Translations under genes and position numbers: made by a program
NCBI RefSeq assembly: GCF_030817195.1
Contig: NZ_JAUSYZ010000001.1
Coordinates: 620,001 to 684,000, forward strand
Source: Arthrobacter globiformis
GTDB taxonomy: Bacteria; Actinomycetota; Actinomycetes; Actinomycetales; Micrococcaceae
Direction: 5' to 3'
DNA length: 64,000 nt
The notes under the pieces: model-generated
The model's input: only the letters and a program-made list of their open reading frames with translations
What the model was told of the DNA's origin: nothing
Database searches by the model: none
Part shown: positions 52,811-61,643 of the stretch, piece after piece
How the letters are laid out: each line of letters starts with the position of its first letter
How positions within the stretch are numbered: the stretch's first letter is position 1

Positions 52811-52853
52811 GTCCTGGAACTGCTCAGGGCTTGGTGATGAGCAGTTCCAGGAC
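52811..52853 (+). terminator. Hairpin after ycnI, overlapping the radA 3' end
   Basis: Perfect 15-bp arms GTCCTGGAACTGCTC (52811-52825) and GAGCAGTTCCAGGAC (52839-52853) with a 13-nt loop. The right arm lies inside the last codons of radA (LELLITKP), so the non-coding left arm seems shaped to pair with coding sequence. Confidence 0.65.
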
Positions 52854-54203
52854 CTCGGTCAGGTGGCCCACTTCCCTCACGGAAAAGCCTGCCGGGACCG
52901 GGCCGGGACCGGTGGGGCTGGCGGGAACGACGGCGTGCGTGAAGCCGAGCCGGTGGGCCTCGTGGATGCGCTGGTTGATTCCCGGGACGGGGCGCACCTC
53001 CCCGGCCAGGCCCACTTCGCCGAAGGCGATCAGGCGCTGCGGCAGGGGTTTCTTGTGCTTCGCGGACGCCACCGCCAGCGCCACCGCGAGGTCGGTGGCC
53101 GGCTCGCTGAGCTTCACGCCGCCCACCGTGGCCACGTAGGAATCGTCCTTCTGGAGCAGGCACCCGGCACGCTGCTGCAGCACTGCCAACAGCATGGCCA
53201 CCCGTGAACTGTCCAGGCCGCTCGTTGCCCGCCGGGGCTGTGAGTTCTGGGTCTCGGCGAGCAGGGACTGCACCTCGGCGAGCAGCGGCCTGCGGCCCTC
53301 CATGGTGACCGTGATGCAGGTGCCGGATACCGGCTCCTTGGTGCGCGTGACGAACAGCCCGCTGGGATCGGCAAGGCCAAGGATGCCGTCCTCCGTGAGG
53401 TCGAAGCAGCCGACGTCGTCGGTGGGCCCGTAGCGGTTCTTGACTGCCCGCAGCAGGCGGAGACGGGAGTGCCGCTCGCCCTCGAACTGGCACACGACGT
53501 CCACCAGGTGCTCCAGCAGGCGGGGCCCTGCGATGGAGCCGTCCTTGGTCACATGACCCACCAGCAGCGTGGTCATGTTCCGGCGCTTGGCCGCCGCAAT
53601 GATCGAGGCAGCCACCTCGCGGACCTGGGAGACGCCGCCGGAACTGCCCTCCACGTCGGCGCTGCTGAGCGTCTGCACGGAGTCCACCACCAGCATCTTC
53701 GGCTCCACCTTCTCCACCTGGCCAAGCGCCTGGCCAAGGTCGGTCTCGGCGGACAGGTACAGGGTGTCCGCGATCGCGCTGATCCGTTCCGCCCGCAGTT
53801 TCACCTGGGCCGCTGATTCCTCGCCGGTTACATACAGGACACTTTGCCCGGTCCTGGCAAACTTGGCGGCGACGTCCAGCAGGAGCGTCGACTTTCCCAC
53901 GCCCGGCTCGCCTGCGAGCAGGATGACGGCACCGGGCACAACACCGCCGCCGAGCACGCGGTCCAGTTCATCCACGCCGGTGGGCAGGTAGGCAGCGGTC
54001 GTGGCGTCTACCTCGGCAATGGGGCGGGCTGGCTCCAGAACTGTAGTGGCCGCCGTCGTGCGTGCCACCGCGGCGCCGGTTTCCTCAACGGTGCCCCACG
54101 CCTGGCACTCACCGCACCTGCCCACCCACTTGACCGTGGTCCAGCCGCATTCCGCGCACTTATAGCCCGGCGCCTTGGAAACCCGGGAAGTCTTTGTAGC
54201 CAT
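52824..54203 (-). CDS. radA: DNA repair protein RadA
   Basis: 459 residues. N-terminal C4 zinc finger CAECGWTTVKWVGRCGECQA (about 15-34); RecA-like ATPase with Walker A LAGEPGVGKSTLLLDVA (about 96-112); the RadA-specific KNRFG motif as VKNRYGPTDDVG; a C-terminal Lon-protease-like domain (SEPATDLAVALAVASAKHKK). It promotes branch migration of recombination intermediates and interacts functionally with DisA. Start ATG 54203. Convergent with ycnI. Confidence 0.96.
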   Translation of the reverse strand: MATKTSRVSKAPGYKCAECGWTTVKWVGRCGECQAWGTVEETGAAVARTTAATTVLEPARPIAEVDATTAAYLPTGVDELDRVLGGGVVPGAVILLAGEPGVGKSTLLLDVAAKFARTGQSVLYVTGEESAAQVKLRAERISAIADTLYLSAETDLGQALGQVEKVEPKMLVVDSVQTLSSADVEGSSGGVSQVREVAASIIAAAKRRNMTTLLVGHVTKDGSIAGPRLLEHLVDVVCQFEGERHSRLRLLRAVKNRYGPTDDVGCFDLTEDGILGLADPSGLFVTRTKEPVSGTCITVTMEGRRPLLAEVQSLLAETQNSQPRRATSGLDSSRVAMLLAVLQQRAGCLLQKDDSYVATVGGVKLSEPATDLAVALAVASAKHKKPLPQRLIAFGEVGLAGEVRPVPGINQRIHEAHRLGFTHAVVPASPTGPGPVPAGFSVREVGHLTEVLELLITKP

Positions 54204-54239
54204 TGCTCCACACTAACCGGGGGCTGTGACAAAGAAGTT

Positions 54240-55364
54240 CTACAGCGGGGGCAGCAGGTCGCGTGCTTCGCGGGAATCGATGCCGGTGGCTTCCAGCAGG
54301 TCCACCATGAGCGGCCGGAACAGCATCACCACGGTCTCGCCCTCGAGCTTCTGGACTTTGAGCATCCTGGGGTGCAGCCGCCCGGCGATGTCGCCCAGAT
54401 CCTGCCGCGCGCTCCGCAGGTGGGCATCGCGGGCACCCTCCTGCACTTCAGCGAGGCCCAGCGAGAGCTCATCCACGGCCGCCGCGGTTTCCTGCAGCAC
54501 CTCGGCAATGTTCTCGGTGGCTTCGTCGGACAGCGCGGCGTGGTTGATGGAACTGGTGAGCCGGCGTGCGAAGACGCGGCTGTTGCGCAGGGCGAGGTCG
54601 ATGTACTCGAGCGACTGCTCCAGCCGGTCCAGTTCGTTCCGGTGCCGCCGGTAGGCGGGCGCCAGCGTGGCTACCTCCCCGGATGCCCGCAGGGTGTGCC
54701 GCATGGCGTCCACCAGCGGCTGGCTGTTCCTGCCCCGGACCAGCGCATGCCAGGCCCGGGTGGAATCGCTGTCGACCAGTGCTGCGGCGCATTCCCGCAG
54801 CACTTCGGCCAGTTCATGGAGCAGTTTCTGGACGTCCCTGCGCGGTTCCCGGCGGGGATCCTTGGGCGCCAGGATGGTGACCAGCAGTGCCACCACGCCG
54901 CCCACCACGGCATCGATGCTGCGGGTGAAGGGGCCGCCGGCCGGCGCCGGCAGCAGCACCACCAGCAGCGACTGCAGTGCCAGCTGCGTGGTGAAGATGT
55001 TGCCGCTGTCCAGGAAGCGGGCCAGCAGGATGGAGACCAAAAGCACGACGGCGGCCTGCCAGATCCCAGCCCCGAGCCAGTGGAGCAGCATGTCGCCCAC
55101 GGCGATGCCGATCGTGCAGCCCAGGCCCACCTCCATCACCCTCCGCATGCGCAGGTCGCGGGAGAAACCGAGGGCGATCAGGGCGGACGTGGCCGCGAAC
55201 AGCGGACCGGTATGGCCCAGGACGAACTCGGCGAAGGCGTAGGCTCCCACGGCGCCGAACGTCATTTGGATCGCGGGGACCAGTGAATTCCGGCTCCGGA
55301 CCATCCCTGTCCTGATCCGGCCGCGGAGGAAGCGTCTGCTGGCGGAGAGTCCGGTCTGGGGCAT
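54240..55364 (-). CDS. FUSC-family membrane protein
   Basis: 374 residues. Six or so N-terminal membrane helices (about 28-165) contain the fusaric-acid-resistance/aromatic-acid-exporter-like fold (FGAVGAYAFAEFVLGHTGPLFAATSALIALGFSR; GGVVALLVTILAP). The C-terminal about 190 residues are cytosolic, helical and coiled-coil-prone. Relatives are proposed to export aromatic acids, but substrates are unproven. Upstream on the same strand relative to radA (36 nt), it may be co-transcribed with it. A homoprotocatechuate degradation cluster lies nearby; any link is speculative. Confidence 0.8.
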   Translation of the reverse strand: MPQTGLSASRRFLRGRIRTGMVRSRNSLVPAIQMTFGAVGAYAFAEFVLGHTGPLFAATSALIALGFSRDLRMRRVMEVGLGCTIGIAVGDMLLHWLGAGIWQAAVVLLVSILLARFLDSGNIFTTQLALQSLLVVLLPAPAGGPFTRSIDAVVGGVVALLVTILAPKDPRREPRRDVQKLLHELAEVLRECAAALVDSDSTRAWHALVRGRNSQPLVDAMRHTLRASGEVATLAPAYRRHRNELDRLEQSLEYIDLALRNSRVFARRLTSSINHAALSDEATENIAEVLQETAAAVDELSLGLAEVQEGARDAHLRSARQDLGDIAGRLHPRMLKVQKLEGETVVMLFRPLMVDLLEATGIDSREARDLLPPL

Positions 55365-55440
55365 GGCTTCAGTCTATTGCCGGAGCCGTCGGGGACCGGG
55401 AACCCAACGCCCCGGTGACAAGCCTCCCCGTGACCTGAGC

Positions 55441-55475
55441 CCCGATGATCCCAACAGACCCGATAATCCCAACAG
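55441..55475. repeat. 17-bp direct repeat
   Basis: CCCGATGATCCCAACAG (55441-55457) and CCCGATAATCCCAACAG (55459-55475) differ at one base. They lie in the gap after the ALDH gene, beside its terminator. Confidence 0.6.
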
Positions 55476-55477
55476 TA

Positions 55478-55510
55478 AGGGCCGCCGTCGCGGGTGGCGA
55501 CGGCGGCCCT
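55478..55510 (-). terminator. Terminator of the hpa/ALDH operon
   Basis: Perfect 14-bp stem AGGGCCGCCGTCGC (55478-55491) and its complement (55497-55510) with loop GGGTG, 18 nt after the ALDH stop on the minus strand, followed there by TTACTG. Confidence 0.75.
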
Positions 55511-55528
55511 CTGGTTCCGGTGGTCCGG

Positions 55529-56950
55529 TTAGCCGTTGATGACCTGGGGGACGCCGAGGTGTTTGAGGCCTTCGACGCCGAATTCGAGGCCGTAGCCGGA
55601 TTGTTTGGCGCCGCCGAACGGGACGCGGGGGTCCACGGCGCCGTGTTTGTTGATCCAGACGGTGCCGGCCTGGATGCGGTTGGCGACTTCGCGGGCGGCG
55701 GGGAGGTTGGGGGACCAGACGGAGGCGCCGAGTCCGACGTCGAGGGCGTTGGCGTAGCCGATGGCCTGGTCGATGGTGCTGTAGCGGATGATGGGCAGGG
55801 CGGGGCCGAACTGTTCCTCGGTGACGAGGGGGTTGGTGTTGTCGATGTCGGCGACGAGGGTGGTGGGGTAGAAGTAGCCGGGCTGGCCGGGGTCGGGGTT
55901 GCCGCCGAGCAGGATCCGGGCGCCGCTGTCGCGGGCGGCTTCGACGAGGTTGGCGACGATGTCGTACTGGGCTTTGTTTTGCAGCGGGCCGAGGACGTTG
56001 TTTTCGTCCAGGCCGTTGCCCATCGGCATGGCGGCGGCGACCTTGGTGAGTTCGTGGCAGACGGCGTCGTAGATGTCGTCGTGGACGTAGAGGCGTTTGA
56101 GGGCTGCGCAGGTCTGGCCGGTGTTGAGGAACGCGCCCCAGAAGAGGTCTTCGGCGATGGCTTTGGGGTCGGCGTCGGGCAGGACGATGCCGGCGTCGTT
56201 GCCGCCCAGTTCCAGGGTGAGGCGTTTGATGGTGTCGGCGGAGGATTTGATGATGGCGCGGCCGGCGGCGGTGGAGCCGGTGAACATGATTTTGCCGACG
56301 GCGGGGTGTTCGGCGAGGCGGGCGCCGACTTCGCGGTCGCCGGCGATGGCGGTCAGGACGTTCTCGGGGAGTTCTTCGTTGAGGACCTTGATCAGGGCGA
56401 GGACGGAGAGCGGGGTCATTTTGGAGGGTTTGACGACGGCGGTGTTGCCCATGCGCAGGGCGGGGGCGATCTGCCAGATGGTGATCATCATGGGCCAGTT
56501 CCAGGGGCCGATGGCGCCGACGACGCCGATGGGCTTGTAGTGGAGTTCGGCGTAGGTTTCGCCGTCGTCCACCACGACCTCGGGTGTGAGTTCGGTGGCG
56601 GCGGTGGCGCGCAGCCAGGCGGCGCAGGCGCCGACTTCGAAGCGGGCGTTGGGGCCGTTGAGGGGTTTGCCCTGCTCACGGGAGAGGAGCTGGGCGAGTT
56701 CCTCGGCGGAGCGTTCGACGGCGTCGGCGGCCTTGAGCAGCGCGGCGGACCGGGCGTGGTGGCCCAGCGCAGCCCACGCCGGTTGGGCGGCAACCGCGGC
56801 GTCTACCACGCGCTCCAGGTCTGCAACGGTGTGGACCGGCGCCTCGCCAACCACCCCTCCGGTGGCGGGATCAAAAATGGTCCGGGTCTCGCCGGAGCCG
56901 GGGGTGATGGACGCGAGGAGGGCATCGTAGGTTTCCAAGAGGTACTCCAC
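55529..56950 (-). CDS. NAD(P)-dependent aldehyde dehydrogenase
   Basis: 473 residues. Catalytic Cys in FLNTGQTCAALKRLYV (about 284) and general-base Glu in LTLELGGNDAGIVLP (about 250); cofactor-binding VVGAIGPWNWPMMITIW and IMFTGSTAAGR. No closer class can be fixed from motifs; it is not the HpaE or GabD type found further upstream in the cluster. Start GTG 56950 (MEYLLETYDALLASI) has no clear ribosome site and is uncertain. Separated by 122 nt from the MHS transporter gene, it may be the last gene of the aromatic operon or independent. Confidence 0.86.
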   Translation of the reverse strand: MEYLLETYDALLASITPGSGETRTIFDPATGGVVGEAPVHTVADLERVVDAAVAAQPAWAALGHHARSAALLKAADAVERSAEELAQLLSREQGKPLNGPNARFEVGACAAWLRATAATELTPEVVVDDGETYAELHYKPIGVVGAIGPWNWPMMITIWQIAPALRMGNTAVVKPSKMTPLSVLALIKVLNEELPENVLTAIAGDREVGARLAEHPAVGKIMFTGSTAAGRAIIKSSADTIKRLTLELGGNDAGIVLPDADPKAIAEDLFWGAFLNTGQTCAALKRLYVHDDIYDAVCHELTKVAAAMPMGNGLDENNVLGPLQNKAQYDIVANLVEAARDSGARILLGGNPDPGQPGYFYPTTLVADIDNTNPLVTEEQFGPALPIIRYSTIDQAIGYANALDVGLGASVWSPNLPAAREVANRIQAGTVWINKHGAVDPRVPFGGAKQSGYGLEFGVEGLKHLGVPQVING

Positions 56951-57072
56951 TTCGAGTAGGTCACTGCGCTCAGCCGGGCGGCGAGGCGGGCATACCTAAG
57001 TGTTGTCCGCCCTCGGGCCCACTGGCTTGTCTTTGGGTGCAGAACCCTTGACTTGGGGCGAACTGACGGCGG

Positions 57073-58500
57073 CTACACGTTGGCGGGCTCCGTGGGTGAG
57101 TTGGCCGAATCCGCCCGGCGCCGGTCGAAGACGGTGGCACCGACCTCCTGCTCGGCCTGGTTGTTGATGCCCAGGTCGATCCCCTTGCGTTCCCGGATCA
57201 CCAGGACGGCGGCCGTTGAAACGAGAGCCACAATGAGCAGGTAGAGGGACACGGAGGCTGTTGTTCCGGTGGCCTGGACCAGGGCGGTGGCGATCATGGG
57301 AGCGAACGCGCCGCCGATGATGGCGCCGAGGGCGTAGGAGATTGCGACGCCGGAGAACCTGATGGAGGCGGGGAAAAGTTCGCTGTAGAGGGCTGCCTGC
57401 GGGCCATAGGTCAGGCCGAGTCCAACGGTGAACAGTGCAAGGCCAAGGAACAGCGCCCAGATGTTTCCGGTGTTGACCAGCCAGAACAGCGGGAACACCG
57501 TGACGATGAGGCAGCCGTAGCCGATGAGGTAGGTCTTCTTGCGGCCAATGCTGTCCGCGAGGTAGCCGGAGACCAGCGTGAAGATGAACCACAGGGCAGC
57601 GGAGCCGGTGACTGCGAGGAGCACTTCCGTGCGGTCCATGGCCAGTCCGGCCGGGTTGGCGGCGTAGCTGAGGATGTAGCCGCCGGTGGTCATGTAGCCT
57701 GCGGCGTTGTTGCCGGCGAAGACCAGGGCCGCGATGATGACCAGCAGCCAGTGCTTCCTGAACAGTTCGACAACCGGGGTGCGGGTCTGCTGCTTCTTTT
57801 GGGAGATCTCCTCGAATACCGGGCTTTCCTCGACGCTGCGTCGGACCATGAAGCCGACGACGATCAGGACGAAGCTGAGCAGGAACGGAATGCGCCAGCC
57901 CCACTGCACAAAGGCTGCACCGGGCGAGACCACGCCGGACATCAGGGCCAGAACGCCGGAAGCCAGCAGCATACCGAGCGGAACGCCGAGCTGGGGGAAG
58001 GCCCCGAACAGGCCCCGCTTGCCACGGGGCGCATGTTCCACCGCCATGAGGACGGCACCGCCCCATTCGCCGCCAGCCGAAATGCCCTGCAGGATGCGCA
58101 GGAGCAGCAGCAGGATGGGCGCCACGACACCGGCCGTCTCGAAGGTCGGCAGCACGCCGATGAGGGTGGTGGCCGCCCCCATCATGATCAGCGTGATGAC
58201 GAGCATGGCCCGGCGGCCCAGCCGGTCCCCGAAGTGTCCGGCCAGGAAGGCTCCCAGCGGACGGAACAGGAAGCTGAGTCCCACCGAGGCGAAGGAGATC
58301 AGGATGCCGATATCGGCCCCGGCGGGTTCGAAGAACAGCTTCGCGAAGACCAGGCCTGCCGCATTGGCGTAGATGAAGAAGTCGTACCACTCGATGGTGG
58401 TTCCGATGATGGTGGCGAACGCTACCCGGCGGTTATCCCTTGCCGAGCTGCGCTGCCCGTGCTGGAGAGTACCCAATGGTTTTCCTTGCTGTGTGGACAT
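57073..58500 (-). CDS. MFS transporter, metabolite:H+ symporter (MHS) family
   Basis: 475 residues, 12 membrane helices. The MHS signature ATIIGTTIEWYDFFIYANAA opens the protein; GHFGDRLGRRAMLVITL is MFS motif A, repeated in the second half as LADSIGRKKTYLIGYG. Members take up carboxylates and aromatic acids such as shikimate or proline betaine. Placement between gabD and an ALDH gene suggests import of 4-hydroxyphenylacetate, homoprotocatechuate or a related acid, an inference from context. It starts 9 nt after gabD. Confidence 0.88.
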   Translation of the reverse strand: MSTQQGKPLGTLQHGQRSSARDNRRVAFATIIGTTIEWYDFFIYANAAGLVFAKLFFEPAGADIGILISFASVGLSFLFRPLGAFLAGHFGDRLGRRAMLVITLIMMGAATTLIGVLPTFETAGVVAPILLLLLRILQGISAGGEWGGAVLMAVEHAPRGKRGLFGAFPQLGVPLGMLLASGVLALMSGVVSPGAAFVQWGWRIPFLLSFVLIVVGFMVRRSVEESPVFEEISQKKQQTRTPVVELFRKHWLLVIIAALVFAGNNAAGYMTTGGYILSYAANPAGLAMDRTEVLLAVTGSAALWFIFTLVSGYLADSIGRKKTYLIGYGCLIVTVFPLFWLVNTGNIWALFLGLALFTVGLGLTYGPQAALYSELFPASIRFSGVAISYALGAIIGGAFAPMIATALVQATGTTASVSLYLLIVALVSTAAVLVIRERKGIDLGINNQAEQEVGATVFDRRRADSANSPTEPANV

Positions 58501-58509
58501 GTCGTTGCG

Positions 58510-60018
58510 TCAGTTGGCGTAGGGGTCGGCGATGCCGATGTATTGGGTAGTGGTGTATTCGGCGATGCCTTCGGTGCCGCCTTCGCGGCCGAGGCCGGAC
58601 TGCTTGACGCCGCCGAAGGGCGCGGCGGCGTTGGAGATGACGCCGGCGTTGAAGCCGACCATGCCGAATTCGATCTGCTCCGCGACGCGGAGGAGCCTGT
58701 TGAAGTCGCGGCTGTAGAGGTAGGAGGCCAGGCCGTATTCGCTGGCGTTGGCCAGGCGGATGGCGTCGTCCTCGGTGGTGAAGGTGGTGACGGGGGCGAC
58801 GGGTCCGAAAATTTCCTGGCCGAGGATCGCGGCGTCGTTGGGCACGTTGGCGAGGACGGTGGGTGGGTAGAAGTAGCCGGGTCCGTCCACGGGGGATCCG
58901 CCGGTGAGGGCGGTGGCTCCGGCGTCGACGGCGGCGGCCACGAGGGTGTGGACGTCGTCGCGGGCTCCGGCGTCGATGAGGGGTCCGACCTGGGTTTCGG
59001 GGTTGGTGCCGCGGCCGGTGGTCAGGGCGCCCATGGCGGCGGCGAACTTTTTGGTGAATTCGGCGGCGACGGTTTCCTGGACGAGGAAGCGGTTGGCGGC
59101 GGTGCAGGCTTCGCCCATGTTCCGCATTTTGGCGGCCATGGCCCCTTCGACGGCCTTGTCGAGGTCGGCGTCCTCGAACACGATGAACGGCGCGTTGCCG
59201 CCCAGTTCCATCGAGGTGCGCAGCACGTTGCCGGCGGCGTCGGCCATGAGGCGTTTGCCGACGGGCGTGGAGCCGGTGAAGGAGACTTTCCGCAGCCGGG
59301 AATCCTTCAAGAGAGGGCCGGATATCCCGGACGCGCTGGCGGATGAGACGACGTTCAGGACTCCGGCGGGCAGGCCAGCGTCGAGCATGGTCTGCGCGAA
59401 CAGCTGGGCGGTGAGCGGAGTCAGCTTGGCGGGCTTGAGGACCATGGTGCAGCCGGCGGCGATGGCGGGGGCGACTTTGCGGGTGGCCATCGCGAGCGGG
59501 AAGTTCCACGGCGTGATCAGCAGGCACGGGCCGACCGGTTTGTGCTGGACGAGGATCTTGTTCTTGCCCTCGGGGGTGGTGAGGTAGCGGCCGTAGTCGC
59601 GGACGGTTTCTTCGGAGAACCAGCGCAGGAACTCGGCGCCGTAGGTGACTTCGCCGCGGGCTTCGGCCAGGGGTTTGCCCATCTCCAGGGTCATCAGGAG
59701 CGCGAAGTCCTCGGCCCGCTCGGTGACCAGGTCGAAGGCCCTACGCAGGATCTCCGCCCGTTCCCGCGGTGCCGTGCGTGCCCAGGACGCCTGGGCGGCG
59801 TCGGCCGCGTCGAGCGCGGCGAGGGCGTCCTCGCTGGTGCCCGAGGCCAGGGTGGCGAGTACCTTCCCGGTGGCGGGGTCCTGGACGTCGAACGTGCCGC
59901 CGTCGGACGCGTCCCGCCACTGCCCATTGATGAGAAGGCCTGTGGGTACAGATGCGAGCAGGTCAGCCTCACGGGCGGAGGAAACGGAGGCAGGGGAGAT
60001 TACGGGCGAAGTGGTCAT
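58510..60018 (-). CDS. gabD: Succinate-semialdehyde dehydrogenase
   Basis: 502 residues. Catalytic Cys in RNMGEACTAANRFLV (about 303), Glu in SMELGGNAPFIVFED, cofactor pocket LLITPWNFPLAMATRKVAPA, and the substrate-end FNAGVISNAAAPFGGVKQSG typical of SSADH. It oxidises succinate semialdehyde, the product of the HpaI aldolase encoded just upstream, to succinate for the TCA cycle. GAGGAG precedes ATG 60018. Part of the minus-strand operon. Confidence 0.9.
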   Translation of the reverse strand: MTTSPVISPASVSSAREADLLASVPTGLLINGQWRDASDGGTFDVQDPATGKVLATLASGTSEDALAALDAADAAQASWARTAPRERAEILRRAFDLVTERAEDFALLMTLEMGKPLAEARGEVTYGAEFLRWFSEETVRDYGRYLTTPEGKNKILVQHKPVGPCLLITPWNFPLAMATRKVAPAIAAGCTMVLKPAKLTPLTAQLFAQTMLDAGLPAGVLNVVSSASASGISGPLLKDSRLRKVSFTGSTPVGKRLMADAAGNVLRTSMELGGNAPFIVFEDADLDKAVEGAMAAKMRNMGEACTAANRFLVQETVAAEFTKKFAAAMGALTTGRGTNPETQVGPLIDAGARDDVHTLVAAAVDAGATALTGGSPVDGPGYFYPPTVLANVPNDAAILGQEIFGPVAPVTTFTTEDDAIRLANASEYGLASYLYSRDFNRLLRVAEQIEFGMVGFNAGVISNAAAPFGGVKQSGLGREGGTEGIAEYTTTQYIGIADPYAN

Positions 60019-60054
60019 GCGGGAGTCTCCTCAGGAAAAGTGTGCGGGGGCAGG

Positions 60055-60870
60055 TCAGTAGCTGGCCGGGGCGCCGTCGTCGCTGGTCTGGATGTACTGT
60101 GCGGCGAGTGCTTCGGAGCCGCGTGCCAGGAGGGCGACATCGGCGCCGACCAGGATGAAGGCGGCGCCGGCCGCGAGGTAGTGGCGCGCGGTGGCGGGGG
60201 CGAAGGCGTTCACGCCGGCGGGTTTGCCGGCCGCCTTGGCTGCGGCGAGGCAGTGTTCGACGGCGGCGCGCACCTCGGGGTGTTCCTGCTGTCCCAGCAG
60301 CCCCATGGAGGCGGCGAGGTCGGACGGGCCCACGAAGATGGCGTCCACGCCGTCGACCTTCAGGATGTCCTCCACCGCCTCGACGGCGGCCGTTGATTCG
60401 ATCTGGACGGTGACGCTGACGGTGTCCGCGGCCCGGACGAGGTAGTCCGGGACCCGGTTCCAACGGGCCGCGCGGGCCAGCGCCGAGCCGACCCCGCGGA
60501 CCCCGTGGGGCGGGTAGCGGGTGGCCGCCACCGCAGCTTCCGCTTCCGCCACGGAATTGACCATCGGGACCAGCAGGTTCTGCGCGCCCAGGTCCAGGTA
60601 CTGCTTGATGAGCACGGTGTCGTTCACGGGTGGCCGGACCAGGGTGTGGACGGGGTAGCCGTGGATGGCCTGGAGCTGGGCGAGGATGGATTCGAGGCCG
60701 TTGGGGCTGTGCTCGGCGTCCACCAGAAGCCAGTCCAAGCCGGACCCGGCGCAGAGTTCGGCGATGAGCGGGCTGCCGGAGCAGACCCACATCCCCGCCA
60801 GTGGCCGGCCTGCTTTACCGGTTTGGTTGCTCAGGGCGTGGCGGAAGGTGTCTTCTACTCGAAGCGGCAT
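60055..60870 (-). CDS. hpaI: 4-hydroxy-2-oxoheptanedioate aldolase
   Basis: 271 residues, class II (metal-dependent) aldolase of the HpcH/HpaI family splitting 4-hydroxy-2-oxoheptanedioate into pyruvate and succinate semialdehyde. Metal and substrate residues lie in GLDWLLVDAEHSPNG, VQIESTAAVEAVEDI (Glu ligand) and IFVGPSDLAASMG (Asp ligand); catalytic Arg in LVRPP. ATG 60870 overlaps the end of hpaH by 16 nt. Confidence 0.92.
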   Translation of the reverse strand: MPLRVEDTFRHALSNQTGKAGRPLAGMWVCSGSPLIAELCAGSGLDWLLVDAEHSPNGLESILAQLQAIHGYPVHTLVRPPVNDTVLIKQYLDLGAQNLLVPMVNSVAEAEAAVAATRYPPHGVRGVGSALARAARWNRVPDYLVRAADTVSVTVQIESTAAVEAVEDILKVDGVDAIFVGPSDLAASMGLLGQQEHPEVRAAVEHCLAAAKAAGKPAGVNAFAPATARHYLAAGAAFILVGADVALLARGSEALAAQYIQTSDDGAPASY

Positions 60871-61640
60871 GTGACAGTCCCCAGGGGTCCGTAGTCGGCG
60901 TGGACGGTGTCGCCCTTGTACACCCAGAGCGGGCGGGTGAAGGATCCGGCCAGGATGATGTCCCCGGCTTTCATGCTGTCCCCGTGCACGGCGATTTTGT
61001 TAGCGAGCCAGTGCACGCCGTTGGCCGGGTGGTCCAGGACGCCTGCGGCCACGCCGGTTTCCTCCACGGTCTGGTTTTTGTAGAGGATCGCCGAGACCCA
61101 GCGGAGGTCGACGGCGTCGGGCTTGACCGGGCGGCCGCCCACCACCATGGCACCCATGGCCGCGTTGTCGGAGATGGTGTCCACGATGGTCCGGCCCTCC
61201 ATCTCGATCCTAGAATCGAGGATTTCGAGGGCCGGGACCACGTAGTCGGTGGCGTTCAGGACGTCGAAGATGGTGCAGCCGGGGCCCTTGAGCCCGTCCT
61301 TCAGGACGAACGCCAGTTCCACCTCCACCCGCGGATGGGTGTATTTGTCCCATTCCACCGAGCAACCGGTTTCCAGCACCATGTCATCGAAGATGGCACC
61401 GTAGTCCGGTTCGGTGATGCCGGTGGCGGCCTGCATGGCCTTGGACGTGAGGCCGATCTTGCGCCCCACCAGGGTCCGGCCGGCGTCCTCGTTGCGGCGC
61501 CGCCACAGCTGCTGCACCGCGTAGGAATCCTCCACCGTCATGTCCGGATAGCGGGCAGTCAGGCGGGGCACAGGAGTGCGGGACCGGCCGGCTTCCACCA
61601 GCTCGTCCGCTATGGCCTCGATCGTCTTCGCGTCCAGCAT
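60855..61640 (-). CDS. hpaH: 2-oxo-hept-4-ene-1,7-dioate hydratase
   Basis: 261 residues of the FAH-like hydratase family (HpaH/MhpD). VGRKIGLTSKAMQAATGITEPDYGAIFDDMV and HPRVEVELAFVLK carry the metal-binding Glu pair. It adds water to the product of HpaG decarboxylation before HpaI. ATG 61640 lies 3 nt after the hpaD stop, so the genes are tightly linked. Confidence 0.92.
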   Translation of the reverse strand: MLDAKTIEAIADELVEAGRSRTPVPRLTARYPDMTVEDSYAVQQLWRRRNEDAGRTLVGRKIGLTSKAMQAATGITEPDYGAIFDDMVLETGCSVEWDKYTHPRVEVELAFVLKDGLKGPGCTIFDVLNATDYVVPALEILDSRIEMEGRTIVDTISDNAAMGAMVVGGRPVKPDAVDLRWVSAILYKNQTVEETGVAAGVLDHPANGVHWLANKIAVHGDSMKAGDIILAGSFTRPLWVYKGDTVHADYGPLGTVTCRFE

Positions 61641-61643
61641 GGT

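Noticed and set aside
55445..56959. Long plus-strand open frame opposite the ALDH gene (about 500 codons), and a similar one at 57751-59346
   Set aside because: Both are Gly/Val/Asp-rich shadows produced by C-ending codons on the minus strand; they show no domain, no ribosome site, and ALDH/MFS signatures are clear on the other strand.
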